Assembly (NCBI GenBank): GCA_947595585.1
Contig: CANQET010000005.1
Span: 59,467-123,466, forward strand
From: an uncultured Clostridia bacterium
GTDB taxonomy: Bacteria; Bacillota; Clostridia; Christensenellales; Borkfalkiaceae
Reading direction: 5' to 3'
DNA: 64,000 nt
The position numbers were made by a program, and so were the translations under genes. The notes below the pieces were generated by a model. The model did not search any database. It was not told the DNA's origin and saw nothing but the letters and a program-made list of their open reading frames with translations. Positions 50,881 to 59,605 of this stretch are shown here, in pieces (position 1 is the first letter of the stretch; every line of letters begins with the position of its first letter).

Positions 50881-52583
50881 ACGTCCTCCGTCTGCGAGCG
50901 ATAGATCTCGCGATACAGCGGGCAATCCGCAAGTAAGCTCTCATGCGTCCCCATGCCTGCGATGCGCCCCTCTTCGAGCACGAGGATCTTATCCGCATGC
51001 ATCACCGAGGCGACGCGCTGGGAGACGATGAGCGTCGTACAGCCAAGCTCCTTTACGGCGGCGTTGAGACGGGCGTCCGTCGCATAGTCGAGGGCGGAGG
51101 CGCTGTCGTCGAGGATGAGCACTTCCCCGCTGCGCAAAATTGCACGGGCTACGGTGAGCCGCTGGCGCTGCCCGCCAGAAAAGTTCCTGCCCGCCTGCAT
51201 GACTTCCGCGTGGATGCCGCCCTTGGATGCGGCCACATCTTCGGCCTGCGCTACGCCGAGCGCGGCTTCGACTTCTTCATCGGAAGCGTTTTCCCTACCC
51301 CATCTCACATTTTCGGCGATCGTCCCGCGGAAGAGGACGGCCTTCTGGGGCACATAGCCGATCCGGGAACGGAGCTCTTTGAAGGGGATGGTCTTCACGT
51401 CCTGTCCGCCGAGACGCACGGTGCCCTCCGTCGCCTCATAGAAGCGGGGCAGAAGGCGCACGAGGGTGGATTTTCCCGCACCCGTCCCTCCGAGAATGCC
51501 CACGACCTCCCCGCGTCTCGCCGAAAACGTGATGCCGTGGAGCGCAGGCGCGGCGCCGCCCGCATAGGTAAAGGAGACGTTTTCAAAGGAGATCGCCTCA
51601 TCGGAGACGGGCGCTTCGGGGGATGCAACCGCGTCCTCCTCCCCCGTTTGGTCGAGCACGCTGCCGATACGGCGCATGCAGGAGACGGATTTCGCCGTCG
51701 TCACGATGAGATTGGCGCATTTGACGAGCTCCGTGAGGATGAGCGAAAGATAGATGTAGAGGGCGAGAAGATCCCCTTGCAGGATCCCGCCGACGTCGAT
51801 GCGCACCGCCCCCACCGCGACGAGCACGATGATGGCGATATTCACGAGCAAAAAGGTGAGCGGCGCCGTGAGCGCGGCCACCCTTCCGACGCCGATCTGC
51901 GTCTTCGCGAGCGTATCGCTCTTTTCCGCAAACCGCCGCCGCTCTTCGTCCTCGAGGCGAAATGCGCGGATGACCCGTACCCCCGATAGATTTTCGCGGG
52001 TGGAGAGGTAGACGCCGTCGAGCTTTTCCTGCACTTTTTTATAGCGGGGAATGGTGACGGCCATCACGAGATAGATGACGGCAAAGAGCAAGGGAATGAG
52101 CGAAATAAATACCACGCCTGCCCGCCAATCGATGAAAAAGGCAAAGGCCGTCGCCCCGAAGACGACGATGGGCGAGCGCAAAAAAATACGGAGCATCATG
52201 TTGACGCCCGTCTGGACCTGGTTCACGTCGCTCGTCATGCGGGTGAGCATGGTGGCGGTGCCCATTTCGTCGATCTGCGCAAAGGAAAAGCTCTGCAGTT
52301 TGGAAAAGAGGCGGCCGCGTAGCTCTGCTCCCGCGCCCACCGCCGCTTTCGCCGCAAAATATTGCGCCGTGAGCGCAAAGGCAAGCCCGAACACGGCGAA
52401 CGCCGCAAGCAGGAGCACCGCGTGTACGATATACATCTTATCCGCGTTCTTCACGCCGACGTCGACGATGGACGCGATGACGAGAGGTACAACGAGCTCC
52501 ATCGCCGCTTCGAAGAGCTTGAAAAGCGGCGCCAAGATGGCTTCGATGCGATAGCGTTTGAGGCAGGAAAAGAGATGGTTCAA
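50877..52583 (-). CDS. ABC exporter half-transporter, degenerate ATPase site
   Basis: 568 residues: six TM helices, then Walker A GGTGAGKST, signature FSGGQRQRL, Walker B EVLILDDSASALD, in which Asp replaces the catalytic Glu, and SQRVASVM in place of the His switch (Gln for His). These two changes mark the degenerate subunit of heterodimeric exporters. Start is a TTG at 52583 with AAGGAG six bases upstream; no ATG fits the conserved N-terminus (HLFSCLKRYRIEAILAPL). 19 bases after the CaCA gene. Confidence 0.92.
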   Translation of the reverse strand: MNHLFSCLKRYRIEAILAPLFKLFEAAMELVVPLVIASIVDVGVKNADKMYIVHAVLLLAAFAVFGLAFALTAQYFAAKAAVGAGAELRGRLFSKLQSFSFAQIDEMGTATMLTRMTSDVNQVQTGVNMMLRIFLRSPIVVFGATAFAFFIDWRAGVVFISLIPLLFAVIYLVMAVTIPRYKKVQEKLDGVYLSTRENLSGVRVIRAFRLEDEERRRFAEKSDTLAKTQIGVGRVAALTAPLTFLLVNIAIIVLVAVGAVRIDVGGILQGDLLALYIYLSLILTELVKCANLIVTTAKSVSCMRRIGSVLDQTGEEDAVASPEAPVSDEAISFENVSFTYAGGAAPALHGITFSARRGEVVGILGGTGAGKSTLVRLLPRFYEATEGTVRLGGQDVKTIPFKELRSRIGYVPQKAVLFRGTIAENVRWGRENASDEEVEAALGVAQAEDVAASKGGIHAEVMQAGRNFSGGQRQRLTVARAILRSGEVLILDDSASALDYATDARLNAAVKELGCTTLIVSQRVASVMHADKILVLEEGRIAGMGTHESLLADCPLYREIYRSQTEDV

Positions 52584-52602
52584 AAAACGCTCCTTATGCC
52601 CG

Positions 52603-53598
52603 TCACACGCGGACGAGGAAGAGATAGACGTAGTACCCGATGAAGCAAAGAAGCATCACGGCCCCCGCCCAACGTGCAAGGTTTTTCTTACCGGCGAGGG
52701 CAAAGATCAACAGCATCCCCCCCGCTCCGAGCGCCACGAGGGCATCGACGAGGTTGCGGGAGACGGCAAAGGTGAGCGGGTGGAAGAGCGAGGCGACGCC
52801 CGCCACGAGGAAGATGTTGAAGATGTTGCTGCCGATGATGTTCCCGACGGCGATATCCGTCTTCCCCTTTGCGGCCGCCACGACGGAGGTGACGAGCTCG
52901 GGAAGGCTTGTCCCGATCGCGACGACGGTCAGCCCGATGATGTCTTCCCCCACACCGAAAGATCTTGCGATGTATTTCGCGCCCTCGACGAGCAGCGTTC
53001 CGCCGCCCACGACCATGCCGAGCCCCACGAGCGTGATGACGATGAGGAACCAAGTCTTCTGCTCCATCTTCGCCATCCATTTCCCGTAGGCGGAGGAGGG
53101 CGCCTCTTCGGGCGCTTCTTGCGGCCCCCCGCCCTCTTGTTGCTCCTTGCGCGCATTGCGGAATAAGAGCACCATGTACCCCGCGAATACGGCGAGCAGG
53201 ATGAGCCCGTCCCACCACGAGAGGGCATTCCCCCATACGCCCAGCCCCACGATGAGGGCGGAGGCGAGGAGCAAGACGGGAAGATCGAGCACGAGCGAAG
53301 AACGCTGCACGGGCAGCGGCCGCACGAGCGCGGAGATCCCGAGGATGAGGAAGATATTCGTGATGTTGCTGCCGAGTACATTTCCGATCGCGAGCTCCGT
53401 CGAGCCGCGGATCGCCGAGGTCACCGAGACGCAAAGCTCGGGAGCGCTTGTCCCGAAGGCGACGACGGTGAGCCCGATGACGAGCGCGGAGACCTTGCAT
53501 TTTTCTGCAATGCCCGCGGCGCCGTCCACAAAGAAGTCAGCGCCCTTCACGAGCAGCGCGAATCCCACGATGATGAGAAAGATCCAAAGATAGAGCAT
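52603..53598 (-). CDS. CaCA-family calcium/sodium (cation) antiporter
   Basis: 331 residues, about ten TM segments in two inverted halves, each with the alpha-repeat: GLTVVAFGTSAPELCVSVTS with GNVLGSNITNIFLILG, and GLTVVAIGTSLPELVTSVVA with GNIIGSNIFNIFLVAG. Ion-binding Glu residues are in both PEL motifs. YrbG-like. ATG at 53598 has AAGGAAG six bases upstream; the frame is open further upstream but that part is leader RNA. The 178-base leader carries a candidate Mn2+ riboswitch, so Mn2+ as well as Ca2+ export is plausible. First gene of a four-gene operon. Confidence 0.94.
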   Translation of the reverse strand: MLYLWIFLIIVGFALLVKGADFFVDGAAGIAEKCKVSALVIGLTVVAFGTSAPELCVSVTSAIRGSTELAIGNVLGSNITNIFLILGISALVRPLPVQRSSLVLDLPVLLLASALIVGLGVWGNALSWWDGLILLAVFAGYMVLLFRNARKEQQEGGGPQEAPEEAPSSAYGKWMAKMEQKTWFLIVITLVGLGMVVGGGTLLVEGAKYIARSFGVGEDIIGLTVVAIGTSLPELVTSVVAAAKGKTDIAVGNIIGSNIFNIFLVAGVASLFHPLTFAVSRNLVDALVALGAGGMLLIFALAGKKNLARWAGAVMLLCFIGYYVYLFLVRV

Positions 53599-53639
53599 AT
53601 TCCGCTTCCTTAAGTTTCGGATTGCGGAAGTCTTGTCGT

Positions 53640-53722
53640 TCGAAAAGGAACCGCCGCGACACGCGCCTTTCTTCGGCGCGGGGCATGTTGCCGCGGACGC
53701 AGGGACTACTCCCTCCCACAAG
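53640..53722 (-). promoter_or_regulatory. Candidate yybP-ykoY (Mn2+) riboswitch upstream of the CaCA operon
   Basis: Read on the minus strand, the leader begins near 53722 and contains GGGAGGGAGTAGTCCC and, about 15 bases on, CGGCAACATGCC. GGGGAGTAG and CAACATA/G are the two conserved loops of the yybP-ykoY motif. A GC-rich extension GCGCC-GAAGAAA-GGCGC follows. Just before the gene, TTCCGC can pair with GCGGAA between ribosome site and ATG, a plausible translational switch. Deviations: GGGAGTAG flanks are atypical, and I have not folded it. Confidence 0.5.
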
Positions 53723-53726
53723 GTAA

Positions 53727-53755
53727 AATGTACCACATTCCCACGCATTTGTCAA
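53727..53755 (-). promoter_or_regulatory. Promoter of CaCA-ABC-ABC-ClC operon
   Basis: Minus strand TTGACA (53750-53755), 17 bases, TACATT (53727-53732), extended -10 TGG. Yields a leader of about 120 bases, unusually long for this window. Confidence 0.78.
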
Positions 53756-53776
53756 GCGACTTGCGCGGTCTTTCCC

Positions 53777-54865
53777 TTATTCGCGCACGATGCGGATGAC
53801 GGCCGCACGGCCCGTTTTCTTCTCCACGGAAGAGGAGAGGGCGCGGCGAAGTTCCTCCTCTTGCAGCCTGCAGCTGTAGGGAACGGTCACATCGAACTCG
53901 ATGCGGTCTTCCCCGAGGCGGCGTACGTCGTGCAGCGCAAGCCCCTCGGTGATCCCGCGGACGGCCTCCCACACATCCCTGCGAAGTGCGGCTTCGGCAT
54001 CTCCGAGGTCGACGGGATCGGGATGGACGGTGAGGCAGACGCCCGTCTTCTCGCGGACGGTCTGCTCGATGCCGTCGGCGATGGCATGCGCCTCAAGCGC
54101 GGAGAGGCTTGCATCCAGTTCGGCGTGTAGGGTCGCAAACGTCACCCCCTTGCCGTAGGAATAGATCATGAGGTCGTGCACCCCCAAGACGCCCGCCTCG
54201 AGCGCCACCGCGCGGATCTCCTCCTTCAGGGCGGGATCGGGCGCCTTGCCGAGCAGCTCATCCCCCGCATCCTTCAAGATCTTCACCCCCTGCCACACGA
54301 TAAACAGGGAGACGAGGATGCCCGCGGCGCCGTCGGCAAAAGGGACGAAGGGCGCAAGCACCCCGCCCAAAATGACGACGAGCGTGGCGGCGCTGTCGCA
54401 GATGCTATCCGTCGCAGCGGCACCGAGGGCGGGGGCATCGAGCTTTTTGGCCGCAACGCGGTAGAGGACGAACATGCCGAGTTTGATCGCTACGGAGACC
54501 GCGAGGACGACGTAGACGATGAGGCCGACTTCTCCCCCCTCCCCCTGTACGGCGCCGATGCTCGCCCGAAGCAGTTCTGCCGCGAGCACGAGCACGCACA
54601 TGCCCGAGACCATCGAGGCGATGTACTCCGCACGGCGGTGCCCATAGGGATGTTCGCGGTCGGCGGGCTTCGCCGCCACGAAGAAGGAGACGAGGACGGC
54701 GACCCCGCCGAGGCAATCGCTGAAGTTGTTGAAGCCGTCTGCCGTCACCGAGATGAGGTGATAAATAAGCCCTACGGCGATCTTCCCCGCCGCGAGCAGA
54801 ATATTGGCGAGAATGCCCAAAAAACACACAAGGGCCCCCCGCTTTTCCCGAATTTCAAGCTTCAT
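53777..54865 (-). CDS. Cation diffusion facilitator (metal efflux)
   Basis: 362 residues. Six TM helices; metal site Asp pairs in TM2 (TADGFNNFSD) and TM5 (AATDSICDS), and HPYGHRRAEYIASM in the cytoplasmic loop, all typical of CDF. DxxxD sites with no His in TM2 and TM5 are typical of Mn-type CDFs. The C-terminal cytoplasmic domain (from about 205) contains VHDLMIYSYGKG and HAELDAS and extends about 80 residues beyond the usual end. ATG at 54865 follows GAGGGAAAT. Seven bases after mntP, so co-transcribed. Confidence 0.92.
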   Translation of the reverse strand: MKLEIREKRGALVCFLGILANILLAAGKIAVGLIYHLISVTADGFNNFSDCLGGVAVLVSFFVAAKPADREHPYGHRRAEYIASMVSGMCVLVLAAELLRASIGAVQGEGGEVGLIVYVVLAVSVAIKLGMFVLYRVAAKKLDAPALGAAATDSICDSAATLVVILGGVLAPFVPFADGAAGILVSLFIVWQGVKILKDAGDELLGKAPDPALKEEIRAVALEAGVLGVHDLMIYSYGKGVTFATLHAELDASLSALEAHAIADGIEQTVREKTGVCLTVHPDPVDLGDAEAALRRDVWEAVRGITEGLALHDVRRLGEDRIEFDVTVPYSCRLQEEELRRALSSSVEKKTGRAAVIRIVRE

Positions 54866-54872
54866 ATTTCCC

Positions 54873-55463
54873 TCACAGGATCCCCTCGAGGAGGATCTTC
54901 AGCCCAATGCCGATGAGCACGAGCCCGCCGAGCAGCTCTGCCTTATCCGCAAATTTGTCGCCCGCCTTCTTCCCGATGAGAAGGGCGGGAACGACGAGGA
55001 GAAACGTCACGCCGCCGATGATGAGCGCACACAGCGCCGCGTGCATGGGGAGGCCCTCCGCCGTCTCTACGGCAAGCAGCGTCACCCCGACGGCGAGGGC
55101 ATCGAGGCTGGTCGCGACGCCCTGCAATAAGATCTCACCGATGCCTGCGGGAGCGGGCAAGGCCTCCTCGCCCTTGCGTCTTTTTGCGATCCCCACGAAG
55201 AAGGAGACGACGGCCTTCCCCCCGATGAGAAGGAGCAGGGCAAAGGAGAGCCACGGGGCGATCTTTTCCACGAATACTGTGAAGATCCCTCCGAAAAAGT
55301 AGCCGAGAACGGGCATCAGAAATTGCATGAAGCCGAAGATGCCCGCGATCGAGAGCAGTTTGCCCCACTTCATCTTGGGCTCGGCCATGCCGTCCGTCAT
55401 ACCCGCGGCAAAGGCGTCGGCCGCCAGCGCGGCCCCGAGTAAAATTATCTCCCAGATTTGCAT
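54873..55463 (-). CDS. mntP: Manganese efflux pump MntP
   Basis: 196 residues, six TM helices, two homologous halves: AALAADAFAAGMTDGM and GVATSLDALAVGVTL with the conserved Asp residues in TM1 and TM4. Exports Mn2+. Forms an operon with the CDF gene. A C-rich repeat begins only 15 bases upstream of the ATG, no ribosome site is visible, and no promoter can be found, so the repeat may have replaced the native control region. Confidence 0.92.
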   Translation of the reverse strand: MQIWEIILLGAALAADAFAAGMTDGMAEPKMKWGKLLSIAGIFGFMQFLMPVLGYFFGGIFTVFVEKIAPWLSFALLLLIGGKAVVSFFVGIAKRRKGEEALPAPAGIGEILLQGVATSLDALAVGVTLLAVETAEGLPMHAALCALIIGGVTFLLVVPALLIGKKAGDKFADKAELLGGLVLIGIGLKILLEGIL

Positions 55464-55473
55464 ACGATTGGTT

Positions 55474-55870
55474 GTTTGCCCACCCCCCTACCCCCCTCCA
55501 ATGGAGGGGGTATGTAATCTGTTCTCCAATGGAGGGAGGGTCTACGTCATTTCGAACGAAGTGAGAAATCTCAAGAACGAGATTCCTCGGGCTACGTCCT
55601 CGGAATGACGTACTGATGTGCCCCTACGCAGTCCGTTACCCCCTCCGTGGGAGGGGGATCAAGGGGGTGGGGCGGCGGAAAGAAAAGTACGAAGTCCGTC
55701 CCTTGCTTCCCCTTTTAGGGGAAGTACCTGCGTCAGCAGGGGATAGGGTTTCCAAAACCCCTCAGTCACGGCTCGCGCCGTGCCAGCTCCCCTACGAGGG
55801 GAGCCAAGGGGCGCACATGATCGGCCGCGACTGCCCTGCAAGGGGAGCCAAGGGGCGCACGCAGTCCCCC
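55474..55870. repeat. Dispersed repeat cluster upstream of mntP
   Basis: C-rich hairpin CCCTCCAATGGAGGG (55478-55512), CGTCATTTCGAACG element (55544-55612), GGAGGGGGATCAAGGGGGTG module (55634-55676), and a copy of the GACTGAGGGG/GAGCTGGCACGGC element in reverse orientation (55700-55810), with a partial second copy to 55862. No gene. Same families as 5476-6260. Confidence 0.8.
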
Positions 55871-55907
55871 CTTCACTCCCCAACGATAAGTATATTTTCA
55901 TGGGAAG

Positions 55908-55943
55908 AAAAAAGACTTACGCACGAAAAAACGTGCATAAGTC
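55908..55943 (-). terminator. Terminator of the trmL-cls operon
   Basis: Minus strand GACTTATGCACG, TTTTTT loop, CGTGCGTAAGTC, then CTTTTTTC. A 12-base stem with one mismatch, about 115 bases after the last stop. Confidence 0.88.
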
Positions 55944-56059
55944 TCACCGTTTCATGCAGAACCCGCGCCGCGCATCCGGCGCATTATGTGGACGCTGCCG
56001 CTCCGAAGAGCCGATTACTCCCCTATGTGCCTCGATTGTACCATAAACGACGGGGGGTG

Positions 56060-56317
56060 TCAATCGTTTTCGCACTTTTTTTCGAGCATGCGGGCACGGT
56101 TTACGGGCACAGGCGCCGTCTGACGGGTACAGAGCTCGGTGCGGATGACGCGGCACCGTTCCAAACGTTCCGCATATCCCACGGGCGCGAGGACCTCTTC
56201 CCCCGCCTCGACCGAAAACGGGGAGATGTACCAGCGCGGCCCCTCCGATGTCTCCACTTTGGCAAAGAGCATGTTTTCGAAATCGGCGAGGACGCCCCCC
56301 GCCAGCGAATGGATCAT
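56060..56317 (-). CDS. Small conserved protein downstream of cls
   Basis: 85 residues, no membrane segment. A perfect AAGGAGGG ribosome site precedes the ATG at 56317, and it lies nine bases after the cls stop, so it is a real gene. The order FAKVETSEGPRWYISPF, GEEVLAPVGYAERLERCRVI and APVPVNRARML looks like a small beta-barrel similar in outline to the N-terminal PriA 3'-binding domain. That is only a shape resemblance. Function unknown. Confidence 0.72.
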   Translation of the reverse strand: MIHSLAGGVLADFENMLFAKVETSEGPRWYISPFSVEAGEEVLAPVGYAERLERCRVIRTELCTRQTAPVPVNRARMLEKKCEND

Positions 56318-56326
56318 ATTCCCTCC

Positions 56327-57910
56327 TTAAAAGAGCGGTGCAAACAGCTTGGCGAGCTCCGCGATCCAGCGGAAGACCACACTGCGCTTGGCGTCTTCCT
56401 CGGTCTGCAGGGCAGAGGCGGCGAAGGTCTCTTCGAAATCCTCCGCAAGCTGCGTGGTCGCCTTGGTCCCATAGAGCAGGACGCCGTCTTCGAAGTGGTA
56501 GAGGAAGGAACGGTAGTCGCAGTTGATGGTCCCCACGACCCCGATCTCCCCGTCCGCCAGAAAGCACTTGGCGTGGATGAAACCGGGCGTATATTCATAG
56601 ATCTTCACGCCGCTCTTGATGAGCGCCATGTAGTTGGAACGGGTCAGCCCGAACACGATCTTCTTATCGGGGATATGCGGGGTGATGATGCGTACGTCCA
56701 CCCCCCGCTGTGCCGCGAGCACGATCGCCTCCCGCATCCTGTAGTCGATGATGAGGTAGGGCGTCATGATGTATACGCTGTGCCGCGCTCCGTTCAAGAG
56801 ATTGACATAGACGTCCTCGCCGAGGTGCCTGCCGTAGAGCGGATAGGGGCCGTCGCCATAGGGCTGGACGAACCCGCTCGCCCCCTCCACCGTACCGATC
56901 TCGGGGAAGTAGGGCGAAAATTCCTCGATCGTGCGGGTCTGCAGGTCGTACATCTGCAGGAACATGAGCGTGAGATTGCGCACGGCGTCCCCCTCGAGGC
57001 GGACGGCCACATCCTTCCAATGCCCGAACGGATGGGTGGCGTTGATGTATTCGTCGGCGAGGTTGAGCCCGCCCGTGTAGCCGATCTTGCCGTCGATGAC
57101 TGTGATCTTGCGGTGATCGCGGTTGTTGTGGACGTTGGTGACGACGGGCACGAAGGGGTTGAACTTCACGCACTTGATGCCCCGTGCGCGCAACTTCTTA
57201 TAGTACCCCGCAGCGACCTTGCCCATACAGCCGACGTCGTCGTACATGAGGCGAACTTCCACCCCCGCCTTCGCCTTTCTCTCGAGCACTTCGAGGATGG
57301 GATCGAGCATGGCCCCCCGTTCGATGATGAAGTATTCGAGGAAGATGAACTTCTCCGCCCTCTCGAGGTCTTCCAAGAGGCGCTCCAAAAAGCGTTCCCC
57401 GAGGGGGAGATATTCGGTGGCCGTATTCTGCCACGCCACCGCGGAGGGATTTACGGTGTGGAGGGCCTCGCTCGTCGAAGCCCAGCGGCCCATGCCCTCA
57501 TGCACGGCCTCGCGGGAGAACGCACGCACCTCGTAGGGCGCGCTCCGCGCATGCAGACCGCGGAAAAACTTGCGGGAACGGCGGGAAGGGCGGTGGGAGG
57601 AGAAGGTCGCATAGATCGCCACGCCGAAGATGTTGAGTGCGACGATGCAGAGGATCCACGGGATCTTGGTCTCGGGCACCATGTCGCGGTTGGCGGCATG
57701 CAGCACGGAGATGACCACGGCGATGCCCGAGAGGACGCTGTACACAAACGACACATAGGGCTCCGCCTCCTCCCAGAAATGCACGATGAGCGCATTCACC
57801 CCCCATACGAGAAGCAGGGAGCTCGCGAAATACAGCAGAAACAGGATCACGATCGTGAGCCCGACGAGCGTAAATCTGCTGAAGATCTTCTTCATGGTCC
57901 CTTTTTTCAT
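56327..57910 (-). CDS. cls: Cardiolipin synthase (phospholipase D type)
   Basis: 527 residues. Two N-terminal TM segments about 15-40 and 50-75, then a third (KIPWILCIVALNIFGVAIYA), then two PLD domains with HKD motifs NRDHRKITVIDG and GFIHAKCFLADGEIGVVG...NCDYRS. Joins two phosphatidylglycerols to cardiolipin plus glycerol at the membrane. ATG at 57910 has GGAGG five bases upstream and overlaps the upstream stop (ATGA). A second ATG at 57895 is possible. Confidence 0.95.
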   Translation of the reverse strand: MKKGTMKKIFSRFTLVGLTIVILFLLYFASSLLLVWGVNALIVHFWEEAEPYVSFVYSVLSGIAVVISVLHAANRDMVPETKIPWILCIVALNIFGVAIYATFSSHRPSRRSRKFFRGLHARSAPYEVRAFSREAVHEGMGRWASTSEALHTVNPSAVAWQNTATEYLPLGERFLERLLEDLERAEKFIFLEYFIIERGAMLDPILEVLERKAKAGVEVRLMYDDVGCMGKVAAGYYKKLRARGIKCVKFNPFVPVVTNVHNNRDHRKITVIDGKIGYTGGLNLADEYINATHPFGHWKDVAVRLEGDAVRNLTLMFLQMYDLQTRTIEEFSPYFPEIGTVEGASGFVQPYGDGPYPLYGRHLGEDVYVNLLNGARHSVYIMTPYLIIDYRMREAIVLAAQRGVDVRIITPHIPDKKIVFGLTRSNYMALIKSGVKIYEYTPGFIHAKCFLADGEIGVVGTINCDYRSFLYHFEDGVLLYGTKATTQLAEDFEETFAASALQTEEDAKRSVVFRWIAELAKLFAPLF

Positions 57911-58971
57911 GCCAACCTCCGATAGACCGTACACCCGCAGGGTGCGATTTCCGCCGCAAAGCCCGAAAGCCGCAGATCGGCACGGGACGTATGCAGTTCT
58001 TTCAAGTTTTCCAAGCCTTCAAACGCCTGCGGGGAGACGTCTTCCGCGGGGATGCCGCACAGGTCGATCGTCTCCGCCTGCGGGCAGTGGTAGAAGCAAT
58101 GCGCGGCCACGATCCCGCCCGTAATTTTGATGGTTTTTAGAGATTGGGGTACGGAAAACCCGTCGCCGTCCGCGAACAGCCATGCAAATTCGGTCGCCCG
58201 CGAAGACGTCGGGCGGAGGGCTTCCCCCGCATAAGGCAGGGTGAGCGAAGTGAGCGATCTTAAGGGCAGCAGTGCGCCCCGATCCACAAAATCGGTGCGT
58301 GGCAGGGTGAGCTCCGTGCATTCCGCGGGCGCCGCGATCAGCCTTCTTCCTCCCGCCGTCTCGAGGACGAGCGCCTGCTGCATCACGGCATAGGGCGCCT
58401 CCGCGGCGATCTCTTTTACGCAGCTTCCCATGAGATCTTCGGCCGAAAATTCGGCGAGCGAACCCACAAAAACGCGGGAAGCCCCCGCCGTTTCGAGGTA
58501 ATTGGCGGGAAGCGACCCGATGATAAGGGCCACGCGGTCGACGCTGCCGAGCTCCCCTTCCGCGATGCCCTCCCCCGTAAAGCGGAAGGCGCCGCCCGCA
58601 TAATACGCGGTGCCCCCGTAGCTGCGCACGAGCGCGGCCTGTTCGAGGCGGCTGAGCTTGGAAGGATCCGTCCGCTCCATCGTGGCGAGGTCGCCCCGTT
58701 CGAGGGCGGTCTGCAATGCGGAATACGCCGTACTTCCCAAGACGACGCCCCGCTTTTCTTCCCGAAGGAGGCCGACGCCGTCTTGCGTCGCACCCGTGAG
58801 CGCGGAGTACGTCGTAAAATAGTCCTCCTCGGTGGAAGTGCCGTCCTCCCAAAGGCAAAGATAGGTCTCCCCCGCCTTGGAAAGTTTATGCGGGAGCGGC
58901 AATAAGACCATGAGCGCACAGCCGAGAAAGAGCAGGGCGGAGAGCGCGTATGTCAGAATTTTTCGTCCCAT
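57907..58971 (-). CDS. Membrane-anchored protein with leucine-rich-repeat-like C-terminus
   Basis: 354 residues; family unknown. N-terminal signal anchor (ILTYALSALLFLGCALMVLLP) about 4-24. The middle is predicted extracytoplasmic (SALTGATQDGVGLL, YYAGGAFRFTGEG). The last 150 residues show LRR_5-like strands: RSLTSLTLPYAGEAL, QSLKTIKITGG, QAETIDLCGIP, AFEGLENLKELHTS. ATG at 58971 lies inside the end of trmL (19-base overlap) with GGGAGGTTG upstream. It couples trmL to cls. Confidence 0.8.
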   Translation of the reverse strand: MGRKILTYALSALLFLGCALMVLLPLPHKLSKAGETYLCLWEDGTSTEEDYFTTYSALTGATQDGVGLLREEKRGVVLGSTAYSALQTALERGDLATMERTDPSKLSRLEQAALVRSYGGTAYYAGGAFRFTGEGIAEGELGSVDRVALIIGSLPANYLETAGASRVFVGSLAEFSAEDLMGSCVKEIAAEAPYAVMQQALVLETAGGRRLIAAPAECTELTLPRTDFVDRGALLPLRSLTSLTLPYAGEALRPTSSRATEFAWLFADGDGFSVPQSLKTIKITGGIVAAHCFYHCPQAETIDLCGIPAEDVSPQAFEGLENLKELHTSRADLRLSGFAAEIAPCGCTVYRRLA

Positions 58972-59456
58972 GAATGCCGATGCAACCTCCCTGCCTTTTC
59001 CATCCCCGCAAAATCGTGCCGCCGCAGCCCTTCGTAGACGGCGACCGCCACGCAGTTGGAGAGATTGAGCGAACGGCTCTCCCCGCACATGGGGATGCGC
59101 ACGCAGTCCTTGCGGTTCCGAATAAGAAGCCGTTCGTCGAGCCCCGCCGTCTCCTTCCCGAAGAACATCCACGTCCCCGCGGGATAGTCCGCTTCGGTAT
59201 ACGTCCGCTCCGCCTTCGTCGTGAAAAAAAGACGGGGGGCCTCGCCCATTTGCGCGAACAGGGCGGGAAGATCGTCGTATACGCGGACCTCGGCGTGCTG
59301 CCAATAATCCAGCCCGGCGCGCTTTAGGTATTTATCCGAGAGATCGAAGCCGAGGGGCCGAACGAGATGCAGTACGCACCCCGTTACGGCGCAAGTACGG
59401 GCGATGTTGCCCGCGTTCTGCGGGATCTCGGGTTCGACCAGAACGACGTGAAACAT
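58953..59456 (-). CDS. trmL: tRNA (cytidine(34)-2'-O)-methyltransferase
   Basis: 167 residues, SPOUT fold of the TrmL/CspR class. Signature segments: VLVEPEIPQNAGNIARTCAVTG, GFDLSDKYLKRAGLDYW, FFGKETAGLDERLL, RIPMCGESRSLNLSNCVAVAVYE, which form the trefoil-knot AdoMet site. Methylates the wobble ribose of tRNA-Leu. The promoter's -10 is six bases from the ATG, so the transcript should be leaderless. First gene of trmL - LRR-like - cls - 85-residue operon. Confidence 0.95.
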   Translation of the reverse strand: MFHVVLVEPEIPQNAGNIARTCAVTGCVLHLVRPLGFDLSDKYLKRAGLDYWQHAEVRVYDDLPALFAQMGEAPRLFFTTKAERTYTEADYPAGTWMFFGKETAGLDERLLIRNRKDCVRIPMCGESRSLNLSNCVAVAVYEGLRRHDFAGMEKAGRLHRHSWDEKF

Positions 59457-59462
59457 ACCGTC

Positions 59463-59491
59463 ATTGTACTACAAATCCCCGCCGTTTGCAA
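59463..59491 (-). promoter_or_regulatory. Promoter of trmL operon, leaderless
   Basis: Minus strand TTGCAA (59486-59491), 17 bases, TACAAT (59463-59468). Start predicted at 59456-59457, that is, at the trmL ATG itself. Confidence 0.78.
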
Positions 59492-59570
59492 GTGTTCTTG
59501 AAAAACCTGTAAAATATTTTTCATTTTTCCCACGCAAATCGCCCCAAAAACAAAACTTCCTCCGTTTCGG

Positions 59571-59599
59571 TTGCTTTCTCTATGGGAATATGGTATAAT
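59571..59599 (+). promoter_or_regulatory. Promoter of VanZ-like gene, leaderless
   Basis: TTGCTT (59571-59576), 17 bases, TATAAT (59594-59599), extended -10 TGG. The ATG at 59606 is exactly at the expected start point, and no ribosome site is present. Confidence 0.78.
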
Positions 59600-59605
59600 T
59601 TATTT

